Program-made: the position numbers and the translations under genes
Assembly (NCBI GenBank): GCA_029257755.1
Contig: JARIAP010000129.1
Span: 1-27,068, forward strand
Reading direction: 5' to 3'
Source: Helicobacter sp.
Lineage (GTDB): Bacteria > Campylobacterota > Campylobacteria > Campylobacterales > Helicobacteraceae
Length of the DNA: 27,068 nt
The notes under the pieces: model-generated
Told to the model about the DNA's origin: nothing
Seen by the model: the letters and a program-made list of their open reading frames with translations, nothing else
The model's database searches: none
Shown: positions 1-8,263 of the stretch, piece after piece
How positions within the stretch are numbered: the first letter of the stretch is position 1
Layout: each line of letters opens with the position of its first letter

Positions 1-165
1 AACATTATCACCTAAATGAGCTGCAACTTCTAATACTAGTTGTTTACTTTCACTATCAAATTTATAATTAACATCAAGTGCTTCATTTATCTCTGGCAAA
101 TAACCATCAAACTCAACATCAACAACAGGTCCCATAACCTGTGTGATTTTACCAATATTATTCAT
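1..165 (-). CDS. atpD: ATP synthase F1 subunit beta, N-terminal part only
   Basis: The gene runs off the left edge, so only the first 55 codons are present. They begin [19 protein letters not shown], the typical start of the catalytic beta subunit (the N-terminal beta-barrel before the nucleotide-binding domain). Beta carries the catalytic sites of F1 on the cytoplasmic face of the membrane. The ATG at 163-165 is preceded by AGGAGA with five bases between. It lies 19 bp after atpG as the last visible gene of the atp operon. Identification is firm despite truncation, because of the sequence and its expected place after atpG. Confidence 0.93.
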   Translation of the reverse strand, partial: MNNIGKITQVMGPVVDVEFDGYLPEINEALDVNYKFDSESKQLVLEVAAHLGDNV

Positions 166-184
166 ATATATCTCCTTTCAAATA

Positions 185-1090
185 TTATTTCATAGCTTCT
201 GCACCGGCATTAATTTCGACTAATTCAGTAGTAATAGCTTCTTGCCTAGCTTTATTATAAGAAATAGTCAAAGTTTTAACCAATTCAGTGGCATTATTTG
301 TTGCTGCATCCATAGCTTGCATTCTAGCACTATGTTCTGCTGCTAAAGAATCTACAAGAGCATAATACATATTATACTCAACATATTTTTTAGCTAATTC
401 ATCTAAGATTAAGTTTTCTTCATCTTCAGGATAAATGTTAAGAACATTAGATATATTGCTAGGTTTTTCTAAAATACTCATATCTGGAATAAGAGGTAAA
501 ATCTTTACACTCTTTAATTCTTGGGAAATTAAATTCTTAAAACCATTATGCACAATAATAACTTCTTGTGTTTTGCCTTCTAAAAAATCATTTACAGCAG
601 ATTCTACAAACTCACTAGAACGCTCATAATTTGGTGATGAACTTAAATCAGATATACTATCTTCAAGCTTGATTTTATTAAAAGCAAAAAAAGCATTTCC
701 TTTTTTACCAACACATCTAAATCTAACTTGAATTTTTTTATTTTGATATTCATCTCTCAAACGCAAAACTTCTTTCATAGTTATACTATTAAAACCACCG
801 CATAAGCCTTTATCCGCAGTTACAAATATTATATCAACCACTTTTATTTCATGTGATTCTGTATTATGAAAAAATTTACTATCAATGTTTGTCAATCCGC
901 TTTGTTTAATTCTTGACATTATATCATAGAATACTTCATTTAACTTATCTGCAAACGATCTAGCTCTTCTTGCCATTTCTTCAGCTTTTTTTAACTTTGA
1001 AGTTGAGACTAACTTCATAGCACGAGTAGTTTTTTTTGTATTATTTACACTTGATATTTTTTTTCTAATCTCTTTTAATCCATTTGCCAT
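185..1090 (-). CDS. atpG: ATP synthase F1 subunit gamma
   Basis: Gamma is the central rotor shaft of F1, linking c-ring rotation to conformational change in the beta subunits. The 301-residue product starts [20 protein letters not shown] and keeps the conserved N-terminal helix (about residues 3-50, with [15 protein letters not shown]). Near the C terminus it has the matching helix [17 protein letters not shown] followed by [16 protein letters not shown], the two coiled-coil strands of the shaft. The middle has the usual Rossmann-like segment ([16 protein letters not shown]). Length is normal for the family in Campylobacterota. It sits 13 bp after atpA and 19 bp before atpD, with an AAGG ribosome site in the gap. 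Confidence 0.97.
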   Translation of the reverse strand: MANGLKEIRKKISSVNNTKKTTRAMKLVSTSKLKKAEEMARRARSFADKLNEVFYDIMSRIKQSGLTNIDSKFFHNTESHEIKVVDIIFVTADKGLCGGFNSITMKEVLRLRDEYQNKKIQVRFRCVGKKGNAFFAFNKIKLEDSISDLSSSPNYERSSEFVESAVNDFLEGKTQEVIIVHNGFKNLISQELKSVKILPLIPDMSILEKPSNISNVLNIYPEDEENLILDELAKKYVEYNMYYALVDSLAAEHSARMQAMDAATNNATELVKTLTISYNKARQEAITTELVEINAGAEAMK

Positions 1091-1103
1091 AATAATGCCT
1101 TAT

Positions 1104-2621
1104 TTAGATTGCAAAGCTTGATTGAAACTCGCTTAATGCTTTGTTTAAAGTAGATTCTATCTCTTTATCCAAAGCTTTTTTGTTTCTTATATTTTCAAAT
1201 ATATCTGGGTATTTTGCTTCAATAAAAGGATAAAGTTGTTTTTCAAAATCTACTACTCTATTAGCTGGAATATCATCTAAAAACCCTTTAGCACCAGCAT
1301 AAATTATAACAACTTGTTTTTCTATGGGAAGCGGACTATAAGGACCTTGTTTTAGAACTTCTACCATTTTCTGCCCTCTTTCAAGTTGTTTTCTACTAGA
1401 TTCATCTAAGTCAGAAGCAAATTGTGCAAATGCTTGTAATTCTCTAAATTGTGCTAAATCTAGTCTAAGAGTCCCAGCTACCTGCTTTGTTGCTTTGATT
1501 TGTGCTGCACCACCAACACGAGATACTGATAAACCAACATTAATTGCAGGTCTAATTCCAGAGAAAAATAAATCTGTTTCTAGAAATATTTGTCCATCTG
1601 TAATTGAAATAACATTTGTTGGAATATATGCAGAAACATCACCAGCTTGAGTTTCAATAATTGGTAATGCGGTTAGAGAACCAGCCCCAAGTTCATCATT
1701 TAATTTAGCGGCCCTTTCAAGCAATCTTGAATGTATATAAAATACATCTCCTGGAAATGCTTCTCTACCCGGTGGTCTTCTAAGTATAAGACTCATTTCT
1801 CTATAAGCAACTGCATGCTTTGTTAAGTCATCATATATAATAAGTGCATGCTTACCATTGTCTCTAAAATATTCACCAATAGTAACACCAGAATAAGGTG
1901 CTAAATACTGCATAGCAGAACTTGAACTAGCAGAAGCATTAACAACAATTGTGTATTCCATAGCACCATGTTCTTCAAGCTTACGAACAACTTGTGCTAC
2001 TGTAGATTCTTTTTGTCCTATCGCAACATAAATACAAAAAACATCTTGCCCTTTTTGATTGATTATAGTATCAATAGCAACTGTTGTTTTACCTGTTTGC
2101 CTATCTCCAATGATAAGTTCTCTTTGCCCCCTACCAATAGGAACAAGAGCATCAATAGCTTTAAGTCCTGTTTGCATTGGCTCATGAACACTTTTTCTTT
2201 GCATAATACCGGGTGCTTTTTGTTCTATAAATTTATATTCATTAGATTCTATATCTCCTTTTCCATCTAATGGTTCACCTATAGTATTAACAACACGACC
2301 AATTACAGATTCTCCTACAGGAATTTTCATCAATCTATTTAGCCTTTTAACCGTTGTTCCTTCTTTAATACCTTTTCCATTTCCAAGAACAACAATACCA
2401 ACACTACCTTCTTCAAGATTGAGTGCTAATCCTTTTTCGCCTGTATCAAACTCAACCATTTCATAAGACATAATATCATTTAAGCCATACACCTTAGCAA
2501 CACCATCTGCATAGCTTGTAACTTTTCCTACTTGACTTATATCAACCTTTAAGTCAAATTTTTCTATTTTTTCCCGTATAATTGAGCTTATTTCTTCGGG
2601 TTTTAGTTTTGCTGTAATCAT
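1104..2621 (-). CDS. atpA: ATP synthase F1 subunit alpha
   Basis: Alpha is the non-catalytic nucleotide-binding subunit of the F1 hexamer. The 505-residue product has the N-terminal beta-barrel (about 25-95), a Walker A motif GDRQTGKT at 172-179, the Walker B region ALIIYDD, the conserved [20 protein letters not shown] stretch, and [10 protein letters not shown], the region holding the arginine that reaches the beta catalytic site. The C-terminal helical domain is complete. AAGGAG lies seven bases before the ATG. The gene is 13 bp after atpH. Nothing unusual was seen. Confidence 0.98.
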   Translation of the reverse strand: MITAKLKPEEISSIIREKIEKFDLKVDISQVGKVTSYADGVAKVYGLNDIMSYEMVEFDTGEKGLALNLEEGSVGIVVLGNGKGIKEGTTVKRLNRLMKIPVGESVIGRVVNTIGEPLDGKGDIESNEYKFIEQKAPGIMQRKSVHEPMQTGLKAIDALVPIGRGQRELIIGDRQTGKTTVAIDTIINQKGQDVFCIYVAIGQKESTVAQVVRKLEEHGAMEYTIVVNASASSSSAMQYLAPYSGVTIGEYFRDNGKHALIIYDDLTKHAVAYREMSLILRRPPGREAFPGDVFYIHSRLLERAAKLNDELGAGSLTALPIIETQAGDVSAYIPTNVISITDGQIFLETDLFFSGIRPAINVGLSVSRVGGAAQIKATKQVAGTLRLDLAQFRELQAFAQFASDLDESSRKQLERGQKMVEVLKQGPYSPLPIEKQVVIIYAGAKGFLDDIPANRVVDFEKQLYPFIEAKYPDIFENIRNKKALDKEIESTLNKALSEFQSSFAI

Positions 2622-2634
2622 GTAACTCCTTCTT

Positions 2635-3174
2635 CTAAACTGCTTTTAAGATAAAATCTTTCAATTCTTGTGTAAATCTATTTTTTAAGAATGAAACTTC
2701 AATGCCTAACTCAATAACTTCAAGTTTGATTCCATCTATATTAGAGTCAATCTCTTGCATAATGCTTAGAGTAACACCAAGTTTTTTGCCGAGATTATTT
2801 TGTATCCTATATATAGAATCATTATCTAATTTAGTTTTTACATAGAGTGTTGCAATATATGTATTTGATTTTGAATCAATGATCTTTTTAAGTTCTAAAG
2901 TTACAAAAGGCAATAAACAAGATCTATCATTTTTAATGAGTATAGATAATAATCTATCAGCATATTCATTTATATTTTTATTTATTAGAGATTTGATAAA
3001 TGAAATTTTTTCATCTTTTGTAATCACATGGGAATTTACAATGTAATACATTTTTTTTATACTAAAAGCTTTGCTAATTTCATTATAAACATCGTAAATA
3101 TTAACTAGTTCGTCTGCATTACAAACACTCGCTAAAGCTTTTGCATATTTTTTAGCTATAACATTTTCTTGCAT
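2635..3174 (-). CDS. atpH: ATP synthase F1 subunit delta
   Basis: Delta (OSCP-like) connects the top of F1 to the peripheral stalk formed by b and b'. The 179-residue product opens [17 protein letters not shown], matching the delta-family pattern of an alanine-rich first helix. The six-helix N-terminal domain occupies about residues 1-105, followed by a C-terminal domain with [19 protein letters not shown] and a final helix. Its ATG directly follows the atpF stop codon with no gap, which suggests translational coupling and fixes the start. Sequence is divergent, as usual for this subunit, but the operon position leaves little doubt. Confidence 0.94.
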   Translation of the reverse strand: MQENVIAKKYAKALASVCNADELVNIYDVYNEISKAFSIKKMYYIVNSHVITKDEKISFIKSLINKNINEYADRLLSILIKNDRSCLLPFVTLELKKIIDSKSNTYIATLYVKTKLDNDSIYRIQNNLGKKLGVTLSIMQEIDSNIDGIKLEVIELGIEVSFLKNRFTQELKDFILKAV

Positions 3175-3705
3175 TTATATTACCTTTTTTTCTAGAATGC
3201 TAACATAGTCATTTGTATCAAGATTTAATGATTGACTAGAAAAAATTTCTTGCAAAACTTCTGATATTAATTGTTTTTGCAATAATTTTTCTTGAAATTC
3301 CATTGCCTCATCATTTGCTTTTATTAAATTTGAAATATGTTCTTTTGTTTTTTCTTCAATTTGAAATACAGATATACTTGCTTCTTTTTTAGCTGTATTA
3401 GAAATTTCTGTTGCCTTTTCTTTCGCTTCTCTTAAATGCTGTAATGCTCTTTCCTTTTTTTCTTTTACTTCTCTTACTTTACTTTGTGTTTGAGAAAGCC
3501 TTTCTGATATTTCTTTGCTTCTTGCTGATAATATTTCTTTGAATTTGTTAGCTAAAAGATACCACATTAAAGCTACGAATATTACAAAGTTAATTAACCT
3601 TTCAATAATATCTGTTTTTGATATATCTACAACATGGTTACCACTACTCGCATAAGATATACCGCAAAGAATAAACATTGTCAATGCAAATATAACATAA
3701 CGCAT
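3175..3705 (-). CDS. atpF: ATP synthase Fo subunit b
   Basis: Subunit b forms part of the peripheral stalk holding F1 static against the rotating c-ring. The 176-residue product begins with a hydrophobic signal-like segment (MRYVIFALTMFILCGISYAS, residues 1-20). A second membrane helix follows (about 38-52, INFVIFVALMWYLLA), then a long charged coiled coil (about 55-150) rich in Lys, Glu and Ala. A cleavable signal before the membrane anchor is a feature I recall from b subunits in this phylum; it is inferred here from the two hydrophobic blocks. It is preceded by AGGAGA and ends flush against atpH. Confidence 0.93.
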   Translation of the reverse strand: MRYVIFALTMFILCGISYASSGNHVVDISKTDIIERLINFVIFVALMWYLLANKFKEILSARSKEISERLSQTQSKVREVKEKKERALQHLREAKEKATEISNTAKKEASISVFQIEEKTKEHISNLIKANDEAMEFQEKLLQKQLISEVLQEIFSSQSLNLDTNDYVSILEKKVI

Positions 3706-3718
3706 AATATCTCCTTAA

Positions 3719-4144
3719 CTATATATTTTTTATTTTAGCAACAATTAGAGAATCTATGTCTCCAAAACTTGAACGCAAATCACTTTTCATCGTTTCTCTG
3801 TCTTCTTGAAGTTTAGCCATAAAAGATTCCATTTTTTCTTTGTTTTCTAATTGAATTCGTTCTATTTTTTCATTTGCAAGTTTTTTTGCTTCATATATTT
3901 GTTGTTCTTTAATTTCATATGCTTTAGTTTTAGCATTAATTAGAATATCTTGTATTTCTTTTTCTATTTTTAATAATTCACTATCGTCTTTATTAACAAG
4001 CTCTAAATCGCTTGTTACTTTTTGTTCTCTTTTATCCATGTGTGAAATAAGTGGATTAAATACAAACTTGTTAAGCATAAACATTGTAATTATAAAAACT
4101 ACAAATACAATAAGCATAACCTTATAATCTGGCATAATTTCCAT
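3719..4144 (-). CDS. atpF': ATP synthase Fo subunit b'
   Basis: This is the second peripheral-stalk subunit. It has one N-terminal membrane helix (about residues 7-25, YKVMLIVFVVFIITMFML) followed by FNPLISHMDKREQKV, the b/b' pattern, and then a long charged coiled coil. The open frame extends to a GTG at 4151-4153, but AAGGTGG lies five bases before the ATG at 4142-4144. I therefore place the start there, giving 141 residues beginning MEIMPDYKVM. It is the first gene of the operon. In H. pylori parA and parB precede it; here the next upstream gene is ferritin, so the atp genes have their own promoter. Confidence 0.9.
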   Translation of the reverse strand: MEIMPDYKVMLIVFVVFIITMFMLNKFVFNPLISHMDKREQKVTSDLELVNKDDSELLKIEKEIQDILINAKTKAYEIKEQQIYEAKKLANEKIERIQLENKEKMESFMAKLQEDRETMKSDLRSSFGDIDSLIVAKIKNI

Positions 4145-4198
4145 ATAAACCACCTTTCATTAATAGCAAAAATATAGATTATTTAAAGTATTATTGTT

Positions 4199-4204
4199 AT
4201 TGTA
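4199..4204 (-). promoter_or_regulatory. -10 element of the atp operon promoter
   Basis: Reading the minus strand, TTTGCTACAAT gives a TACAAT -10 box with the extended TTTGC prefix typical of housekeeping promoters in Helicobacter and Campylobacter. It predicts a start near 4191 and a leader of about 47 nt before atpF'. No clear -35 box is seen, as is common in this phylum. Confidence 0.65.
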
Positions 4205-4416
4205 GCAAATTTATTGCTTAGTTACAATAGTTAGGATACTAAAAATGATAAAAAAATAAATAAATTTTATTTTATGTATGATATAAAACTCAATTTTATA
4301 ATATTTAAATAAAATAATAAGTAATGTATTACATAACAAAAACGCCTAATAAACTATAAACGCATAAATTATTATTTTTGATTATTATAATTAGTTGAGT
4401 GTAACAATTTGTTGTT

Positions 4417-4448
4417 AGATTCTACCTAAGTGTTTTCAGGTAGAATTT
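4417..4448 (-). terminator. Hairpin after ferritin, probable terminator
   Basis: TTCTACCT (4420-4427) and AGGTAGAA (4438-4445) form a perfect 8-bp stem with a 10-nt loop; on plus-strand RNA it extends to 11 bp through one G-U pair. It lies 51 bp downstream of the ferritin stop and before the atp promoter, where a ferritin terminator would be expected. There is no clean U-run on the minus side, so function is uncertain. Confidence 0.45.
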
Positions 4449-4498
4449 AATTATAAATTATTGAATATTTTGAATTTTATAACATCAAAATATTGGGA

Positions 4499-4993
4499 TT
4501 ATTTTCCAATTAAACTTTTAATGTATTGATCTGCTAAATAAAGCCCATGATTTTGTTCGCCAATTAGCTTTATCTTATCTACAATACCTCTAAACAATGC
4601 CTCTTCTTCATGTTGTTCTGCAACATACCATTGCAAAAAATTAAATGTAGAATAATCTTTAGTTTCAAGCATAAAGCTTACAAGATCATTTATTGACTTT
4701 GTTATAGACAATTCATGTTCATATGTTTTTTCAAAAACATCAAGCAAACTTTTAAATGTTGAATTTGGTTTTTCAACTGCTTGTAATTCAACTGCAGAAT
4801 CTGTTTCATTTAAATAAGTAATGAGTTTTTTTGCATGATCACTTTCTTGTCCAGCATGTGAAAATAAGAATTGACCAGCACCATCAAACCTATTGTTGAA
4901 ACACCATGAACTCATGCTTAAATACAAATTAGAAGCATACATTTCTTTTGCAACTTGTTCATTAAGTTTTTTTATAACTTCTTTTGATAACAT
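4499..4993 (-). CDS. ftn: Non-haem bacterial ferritin (iron storage)
   Basis: This is a cytoplasmic iron-storage protein of the 24-subunit ferritin family. It oxidises Fe(II) at a dinuclear centre and stores it as a mineral core. The 164-residue product has the full ferroxidase set: E17, Y24, E50, H53, E94, Q127 and E130, in the order found in E. coli FtnA and H. pylori Pfr. No Met haem ligand pattern of bacterioferritin was noticed. AGGAGA precedes the ATG by five bases. The gene stands alone, between the atp promoter region and ribBA, and has its own promoter, leader hairpin and probable terminator. In H. pylori the orthologue pfr is repressed by iron-free Fur; a similar control is possible here but not shown. 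Confidence 0.96.
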   Translation of the reverse strand: MLSKEVIKKLNEQVAKEMYASNLYLSMSSWCFNNRFDGAGQFLFSHAGQESDHAKKLITYLNETDSAVELQAVEKPNSTFKSLLDVFEKTYEHELSITKSINDLVSFMLETKDYSTFNFLQWYVAEQHEEEALFRGIVDKIKLIGEQNHGLYLADQYIKSLIGK

Positions 4994-5018
4994 AATACTC
5001 TCCTGTAAAATAAAAGAT

Positions 5019-5051
5019 ATAATCTACCTAAAAGCCCTTTTGGTAAATTAT
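5019..5051 (-). promoter_or_regulatory. Strong stem-loop in the ferritin mRNA leader
   Basis: On the minus strand 5051-5042 (ATAATTTACC) pairs with 5028-5019 (GGTAGATTAT) with one U-G pair. An inner AAAA/TTTT stem closes a GGGC loop, leaving a single bulged A, for about 14 bp in all. The predicted transcription start is about 5052, so the hairpin would sit at the very 5' end of the mRNA, 15 nt upstream of the ribosome site. It could stabilise the transcript or act in regulation. Confidence 0.6.
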
Positions 5052-5053
5052 CT

Positions 5054-5088
5054 TTATCATTATAACATATTAAATGATAATAAGTCAA
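5054..5088 (-). promoter_or_regulatory. Ferritin promoter with overlapping palindrome
   Basis: Minus-strand TTGACT (5088-5083) and TATAAT (5064-5059), 18 bp apart, form a strong housekeeping promoter with a start near 5052. A perfect 8-bp inverted repeat, TTATCATT and AATGATAA (5054-5061 and 5073-5080, 11 bp between), covers the -10 and spacer. It resembles A+T-rich Fur-type sites and is a plausible operator. No binding evidence exists here. Confidence 0.6.
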
Positions 5089-5345
5089 TAGTTTTTTTAA
5101 TTTTTTACTAAAATATTTACATAATAATAAAAATTTAAAATCTAATTACAATAAAAGTTGTTTTATATATTTTATTAATTTTTATTTTTTTGTTATTCTG
5201 TTATGTAATTTTATATATAAAATAATATAGTATTTTATGAAATAAGAATATAGCCAATTATTAAAAATACTAAGATTTAAATGATATTGTATATTTATGG
5301 TAATTTATTGCTTTTTAGATTGCACATAGACTTGAATTTAATATA
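5089..5345. other. A+T-rich gap between ferritin promoter and ribBA
   Basis: No gene is supported in this stretch. The only structure I see is an all-A/T 18-bp perfect palindrome at 5335-5352 that overlaps the ribBA stop codon. It may contribute to termination of ribBA, but in such A+T-rich DNA it could be chance. Confidence 0.5.
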
Positions 5346-6470
5346 TTAAATTTCAACTTTTTCTGTTAAGTGAAGATTAAAACCCTTAATAGCATTATAT
5401 TCATTTTTGTTTGAACTACTAAGAAGTCTAAACTTTTCTATATTTAACCTCTTTAAAATTTGTGCTCCAACACCAAAGTCTTTTATGTCGCCATATTGTT
5501 TAGATTCTGTGTTTAAAAATATTAGGTATCCACCATCACATCTTAATTTTTCAATACTTTTTAAAAGAGATACAAATTCTTTAGTATTTTCTAATAATTC
5601 TAAATCACTTTTTATGTTGTGAAATTTTATTAATATTCCAGAGTTTTTGTTTTTATCTACAGAGTCTATTTTAATGCTTTCTTCTATATCTGCTATGGTT
5701 ATATGTCTTATTTCTTTTTCAATATCTTTGTTACATAAGCCATCATTATTAAATTTAAATACAATATGTTTTTTTTGCAAATGATCACAAAAAGTAATTT
5801 TCTCGCATTTTGCATTCATAAACTCTACATTTTCTCTTGAAGTTTCATATAATAGATTCTCAAAATTTAATCTATATTGTATTATATCAGATACATATAA
5901 TATTTTTAAATTATGTTCTTTTGCAAAATCTAATAAAAATTTATCACCTCTTCCTGCCATTGTCCCATCTTTTTTCATTATTTCACAAATAACACTAATA
6001 GGTGCAACTCCTGCTAAGCGACAAATATCTACACTTGCTTCTGTATGTCCTGTTCTAACTAATACTCCTCCTTCTTTTGCTATAAGTGGAAATATATGTC
6101 CGGGTCTAACAAAATCACTTGGAGTAGCATTGTTGTTGCACATAAGTTTTATTGTCATATCTCTTTCGTATGCAGAAATACCTGTTTTAGCTTCTTTAGC
6201 ATCTATAGATATTGTAAAGGCAGTTTCATGGTTGCTATTGTTGTTTTGCACCATAGGTGGTAAATCAAGCTTTTCTGCTATATCTTTAGTAATTGAAACA
6301 CAAATAAGTCCCCTTGCTTCTTGTGCCATAAAATTTATTTTTTGCGGTGTAGAAAAGATTCCAGCCATGACTAAATCACCCTCATTTTCTCTATCCTCAT
6401 CATCCATTATTATAATCATTTCGCCTTTTTTTATTGATTCTATTGCGTCCTTTATGCGTTGTTTATACAT
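5346..6470 (-). CDS. ribBA: 3,4-dihydroxy-2-butanone 4-phosphate synthase with degenerate RibA-like domain
   Basis: The N-terminal domain (about 1-205) makes 3,4-dihydroxy-2-butanone 4-phosphate from ribulose 5-phosphate for riboflavin synthesis. It holds the acidic motif DDEDRENEGD (23-32), RPGHIFPL (122-129), RTGHTEASVD (139-148) and KKDGTMAGRGD (166-176). The C-terminal domain (about 206-374) resembles GTP cyclohydrolase II only at its end (DFGVGAQIL, LLSSSNKNEYNAIKG). The zinc-binding Cys pattern and the RxHSEC-like catalytic block are missing, so cyclohydrolase activity is unlikely. A separate ribA would be expected elsewhere, as I recall for H. pylori. Start: AAAGGAT seven bases before the ATG. 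Confidence 0.9.
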   Translation of the reverse strand: MYKQRIKDAIESIKKGEMIIIMDDEDRENEGDLVMAGIFSTPQKINFMAQEARGLICVSITKDIAEKLDLPPMVQNNNSNHETAFTISIDAKEAKTGISAYERDMTIKLMCNNNATPSDFVRPGHIFPLIAKEGGVLVRTGHTEASVDICRLAGVAPISVICEIMKKDGTMAGRGDKFLLDFAKEHNLKILYVSDIIQYRLNFENLLYETSRENVEFMNAKCEKITFCDHLQKKHIVFKFNNDGLCNKDIEKEIRHITIADIEESIKIDSVDKNKNSGILIKFHNIKSDLELLENTKEFVSLLKSIEKLRCDGGYLIFLNTESKQYGDIKDFGVGAQILKRLNIEKFRLLSSSNKNEYNAIKGFNLHLTEKVEI

Positions 6471-6501
6471 TATTTATCCTTTTACTAAAAAGCTATTACA
6501 A

Positions 6502-6507
6502 ATTATA
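6502..6507 (-). promoter_or_regulatory. -10 element of the ribBA promoter
   Basis: TATAAT on the minus strand predicts a start near 6495 and a leader of about 25 nt. It lies 10 bp from the -35 box of the divergent tRNA promoter, so the two RNA polymerase footprints must overlap. Confidence 0.55.
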
Positions 6508-6517
6508 TCATTTTTAT

Positions 6518-6546
6518 TTGACTTTTTGGTAAAAGTATGGTATAGT
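6518..6546 (+). promoter_or_regulatory. Promoter of the tRNA-Gln/tRNA-fMet unit
   Basis: TTGACT (6518-6523) and TATAGT (6541-6546) are 17 bp apart, close to full consensus and stronger than most promoters in this window, as expected for stable RNA. The predicted start is near 6553, about 24 nt before tRNA-Gln. Confidence 0.7.
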
Positions 6547-6576
6547 TATCTTTTTCAAATTTTAAATTTATTTAAT

Positions 6577-6651
6577 TGGGGTATCGCCAAGCGGTAAGGC
6601 ACCTGGTTTTGGTCCAGGCATTCCGAGGTTCGAATCCTTGTACCCCAGCCA
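6577..6651 (+). tRNA. tRNA-Gln (anticodon TTG)
   Basis: A 75-nt cloverleaf with acceptor TGGGGTA/TACCCCA, discriminator G, encoded CCA, anticodon stem CCTGG/CCAGG around loop TTTTGGT (anticodon TTG), and the T-arm GAGGTTCGAATCCTT. It is the first gene of a two-tRNA unit. Confidence 0.97.
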
Positions 6652-6698
6652 TTTTTAATATTTAGATTGAATCTTTAATTTTTATATAAATTATGTAA

Positions 6699-6775
<77 letters not shown>

Positions 6776-6825
6776 TACACACTTAGACTTAACTTAAATT
6801 TTCATGATAATCCTTAATTGAATTA

Positions 6826-6852
6826 AGCGACATTTTAAAATAAAGTGTCGTT
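6826..6852 (+). terminator. Terminator after the tRNA unit
   Basis: CGACATTTTA (6828-6837) pairs with 6841-6850 over 10 bp with one U-G pair and a 3-nt loop, plus two further outer pairs. It lies 50 bp past tRNA-fMet. The following sequence is A+T-rich but has no long U-run. Confidence 0.6.
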
Positions 6853-6894
6853 ATGTATTATTATTTTAAATTATATAATTAATCTTTTATTTGC

Positions 6895-7097
6895 TACAAT
6901 TAGATGTTTATTTATTGTTTTTTAGTCTTTGACTTTATTCAAATAAACACGATGTCTTTAATCTCAAAATATTAACAGAATCTAAAATTTTTGTTTTATT
7001 GCAATTTGATTAAAGCGATTGTTTTAATTTAAGGCTTTATGCCTTAATAAATAATTTAATTAAACAACAGCATTAAATGATTTTACAAGGAGATCGA
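6895..7097 (+). promoter_or_regulatory. Promoter and structured leader of the efflux operon
   Basis: TTTGCTACAAT places a -10 box at 6895-6900 with a start near 6907. From there about 190 nt precede the first efflux gene and no gene is supported in them. TGTTTATTT (6905-6913) and AAATAAACA (6941-6949) are perfect 9-bp complements, so the 5' end may fold. The perfect inverted repeat TTAAGGC/GCCTTAA at 7029-7047 (7 bp, 5-nt loop) lies 50 bp before the start codon and could be a repressor operator or an attenuator stem. A small RNA ending at that stem is another reading. No repressor gene is adjacent. Confidence 0.45.
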
Positions 7098-8255
7098 ATG
7101 CAAAAAAGATTATCATATAACTTGATTTTGTTAAAAATAATATTATTTGTAATATTTATATATACAAATTTTATATTTTTTGGTTGTTCAGATTCTAAGC
7201 AACAAGAATCTAAAAGTGCTACATTAAATGTAAATATTATAAATATAGAATCGCAAAATATAGCCCTAAGCTTTGAATATCCAGCTAGATTAAAAAGCAT
7301 ACAAAGCATAAATGTTTATGCTAGAGTGCAAGGGGTATTACTTTCAAAAAATTTTAATGAAGGTGATATAGTCGAGAAAGGTCAATTGCTTTTTAAGATT
7401 GATCCATCGCGTTATAAAACAAAAGTAAATCAAGCAAAAGCACAATATCATGCAGCAGAAGCAAATTTTGTAAAAGCAAATAGGGATTGGAAAAGGGTGG
7501 AGAAATTATATTCGCAAGGAGTTTATACAATAGATCAATATGATCAATCTAGATATAATTATTTATCAGCTCAAGCAAATTTAGCAAATACTAAGGCGGC
7601 ACTAGAAGATGCAGAAATTGATTTGGGATATACAGATGTTATTGCAAATATAAATGGTCGCACTGGTATGAGAAAATATGATGTTGGGAATCTTGTTGGT
7701 AATAATTCTCAAGATATTTTGACTACTATAACACAATTAAGTCCTATTTATGCAGAGTTTTCTATACCAAATTATGATTATTACTTTATGAGAGATTTAG
7801 ATAATAGCAAAATTCAAACAGAATTTATTTTTGGTAATGGCAAAATATATGAACATGTAGGAAAATTAGATTTTATTGATAGTGTTCTTGATGTGCAAAC
7901 CTCAACAATTAAGGCAAGGGCAGTAGTAGATAACGAGGAACACAAGTTATTGCCAAATGAGTTTGTTAGAGTTAGATTAAAAGGGTTTGAGGCACAGAAT
8001 GCTATTTCAATACCGCAAAGTGCATTGTTACAAGATTCTCAAGGTAGCTATGTATTTGTAATGAAAGATGGTAAAGCCCATATTAATAGGGTTACTTTAG
8101 GGCAGAATCTAAAGGATAGTATGGTATTAATACTTGATGGATTAAAAACGGGTGATATGCTCATTTTAAATCAATTATCAAAAATTAGAGATGGTATGTC
8201 TGTTAGCCCTAATATGAAAGATTCTAAAAAGATAGAATCTAAAGATAGCAAATAG
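7098..8255 (+). CDS. RND efflux periplasmic adaptor lipoprotein
   Basis: This is a membrane-fusion protein of the AcrA/CmeA/HefB type, which links an inner-membrane RND pump to an outer-membrane channel. The N terminus has a lipoprotein signal ending in the lipobox FFGC (Cys30). A biotinyl-lipoyl half (about 50-95, [24 protein letters not shown]) follows, then an alpha-helical hairpin (about 100-160) and the returning half and beta-barrel (about 165-330). The frame opens at 7077, but AAGGAGA stands four bases before the ATG at 7098, giving 385 residues. It is eight bases upstream of the pump gene, so they form an operon. The drug range cannot be read from sequence. Confidence 0.92.
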   Translation: MQKRLSYNLILLKIILFVIFIYTNFIFFGCSDSKQQESKSATLNVNIINIESQNIALSFEYPARLKSIQSINVYARVQGVLLSKNFNEGDIVEKGQLLFKIDPSRYKTKVNQAKAQYHAAEANFVKANRDWKRVEKLYSQGVYTIDQYDQSRYNYLSAQANLANTKAALEDAEIDLGYTDVIANINGRTGMRKYDVGNLVGNNSQDILTTITQLSPIYAEFSIPNYDYYFMRDLDNSKIQTEFIFGNGKIYEHVGKLDFIDSVLDVQTSTIKARAVVDNEEHKLLPNEFVRVRLKGFEAQNAISIPQSALLQDSQGSYVFVMKDGKAHINRVTLGQNLKDSMVLILDGLKTGDMLILNQLSKIRDGMSVSPNMKDSKKIESKDSK

Positions 8256-8263
8256 GAGATATA

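Noticed and set aside
4151..4153. GTG start for atpF'
   Set aside because: It falls inside the AAGGTGG ribosome site of the ATG at 4144.
5335..5352. 18-bp A/T palindrome at the ribBA stop as an operator
   Set aside because: It is made only of A and T, overlaps coding sequence, and such palindromes arise easily in this composition.
6904..6975. 23-codon leader peptide in the efflux leader
   Set aside because: The ATG at 6904 lies at or before the predicted transcription start and has no ribosome site.
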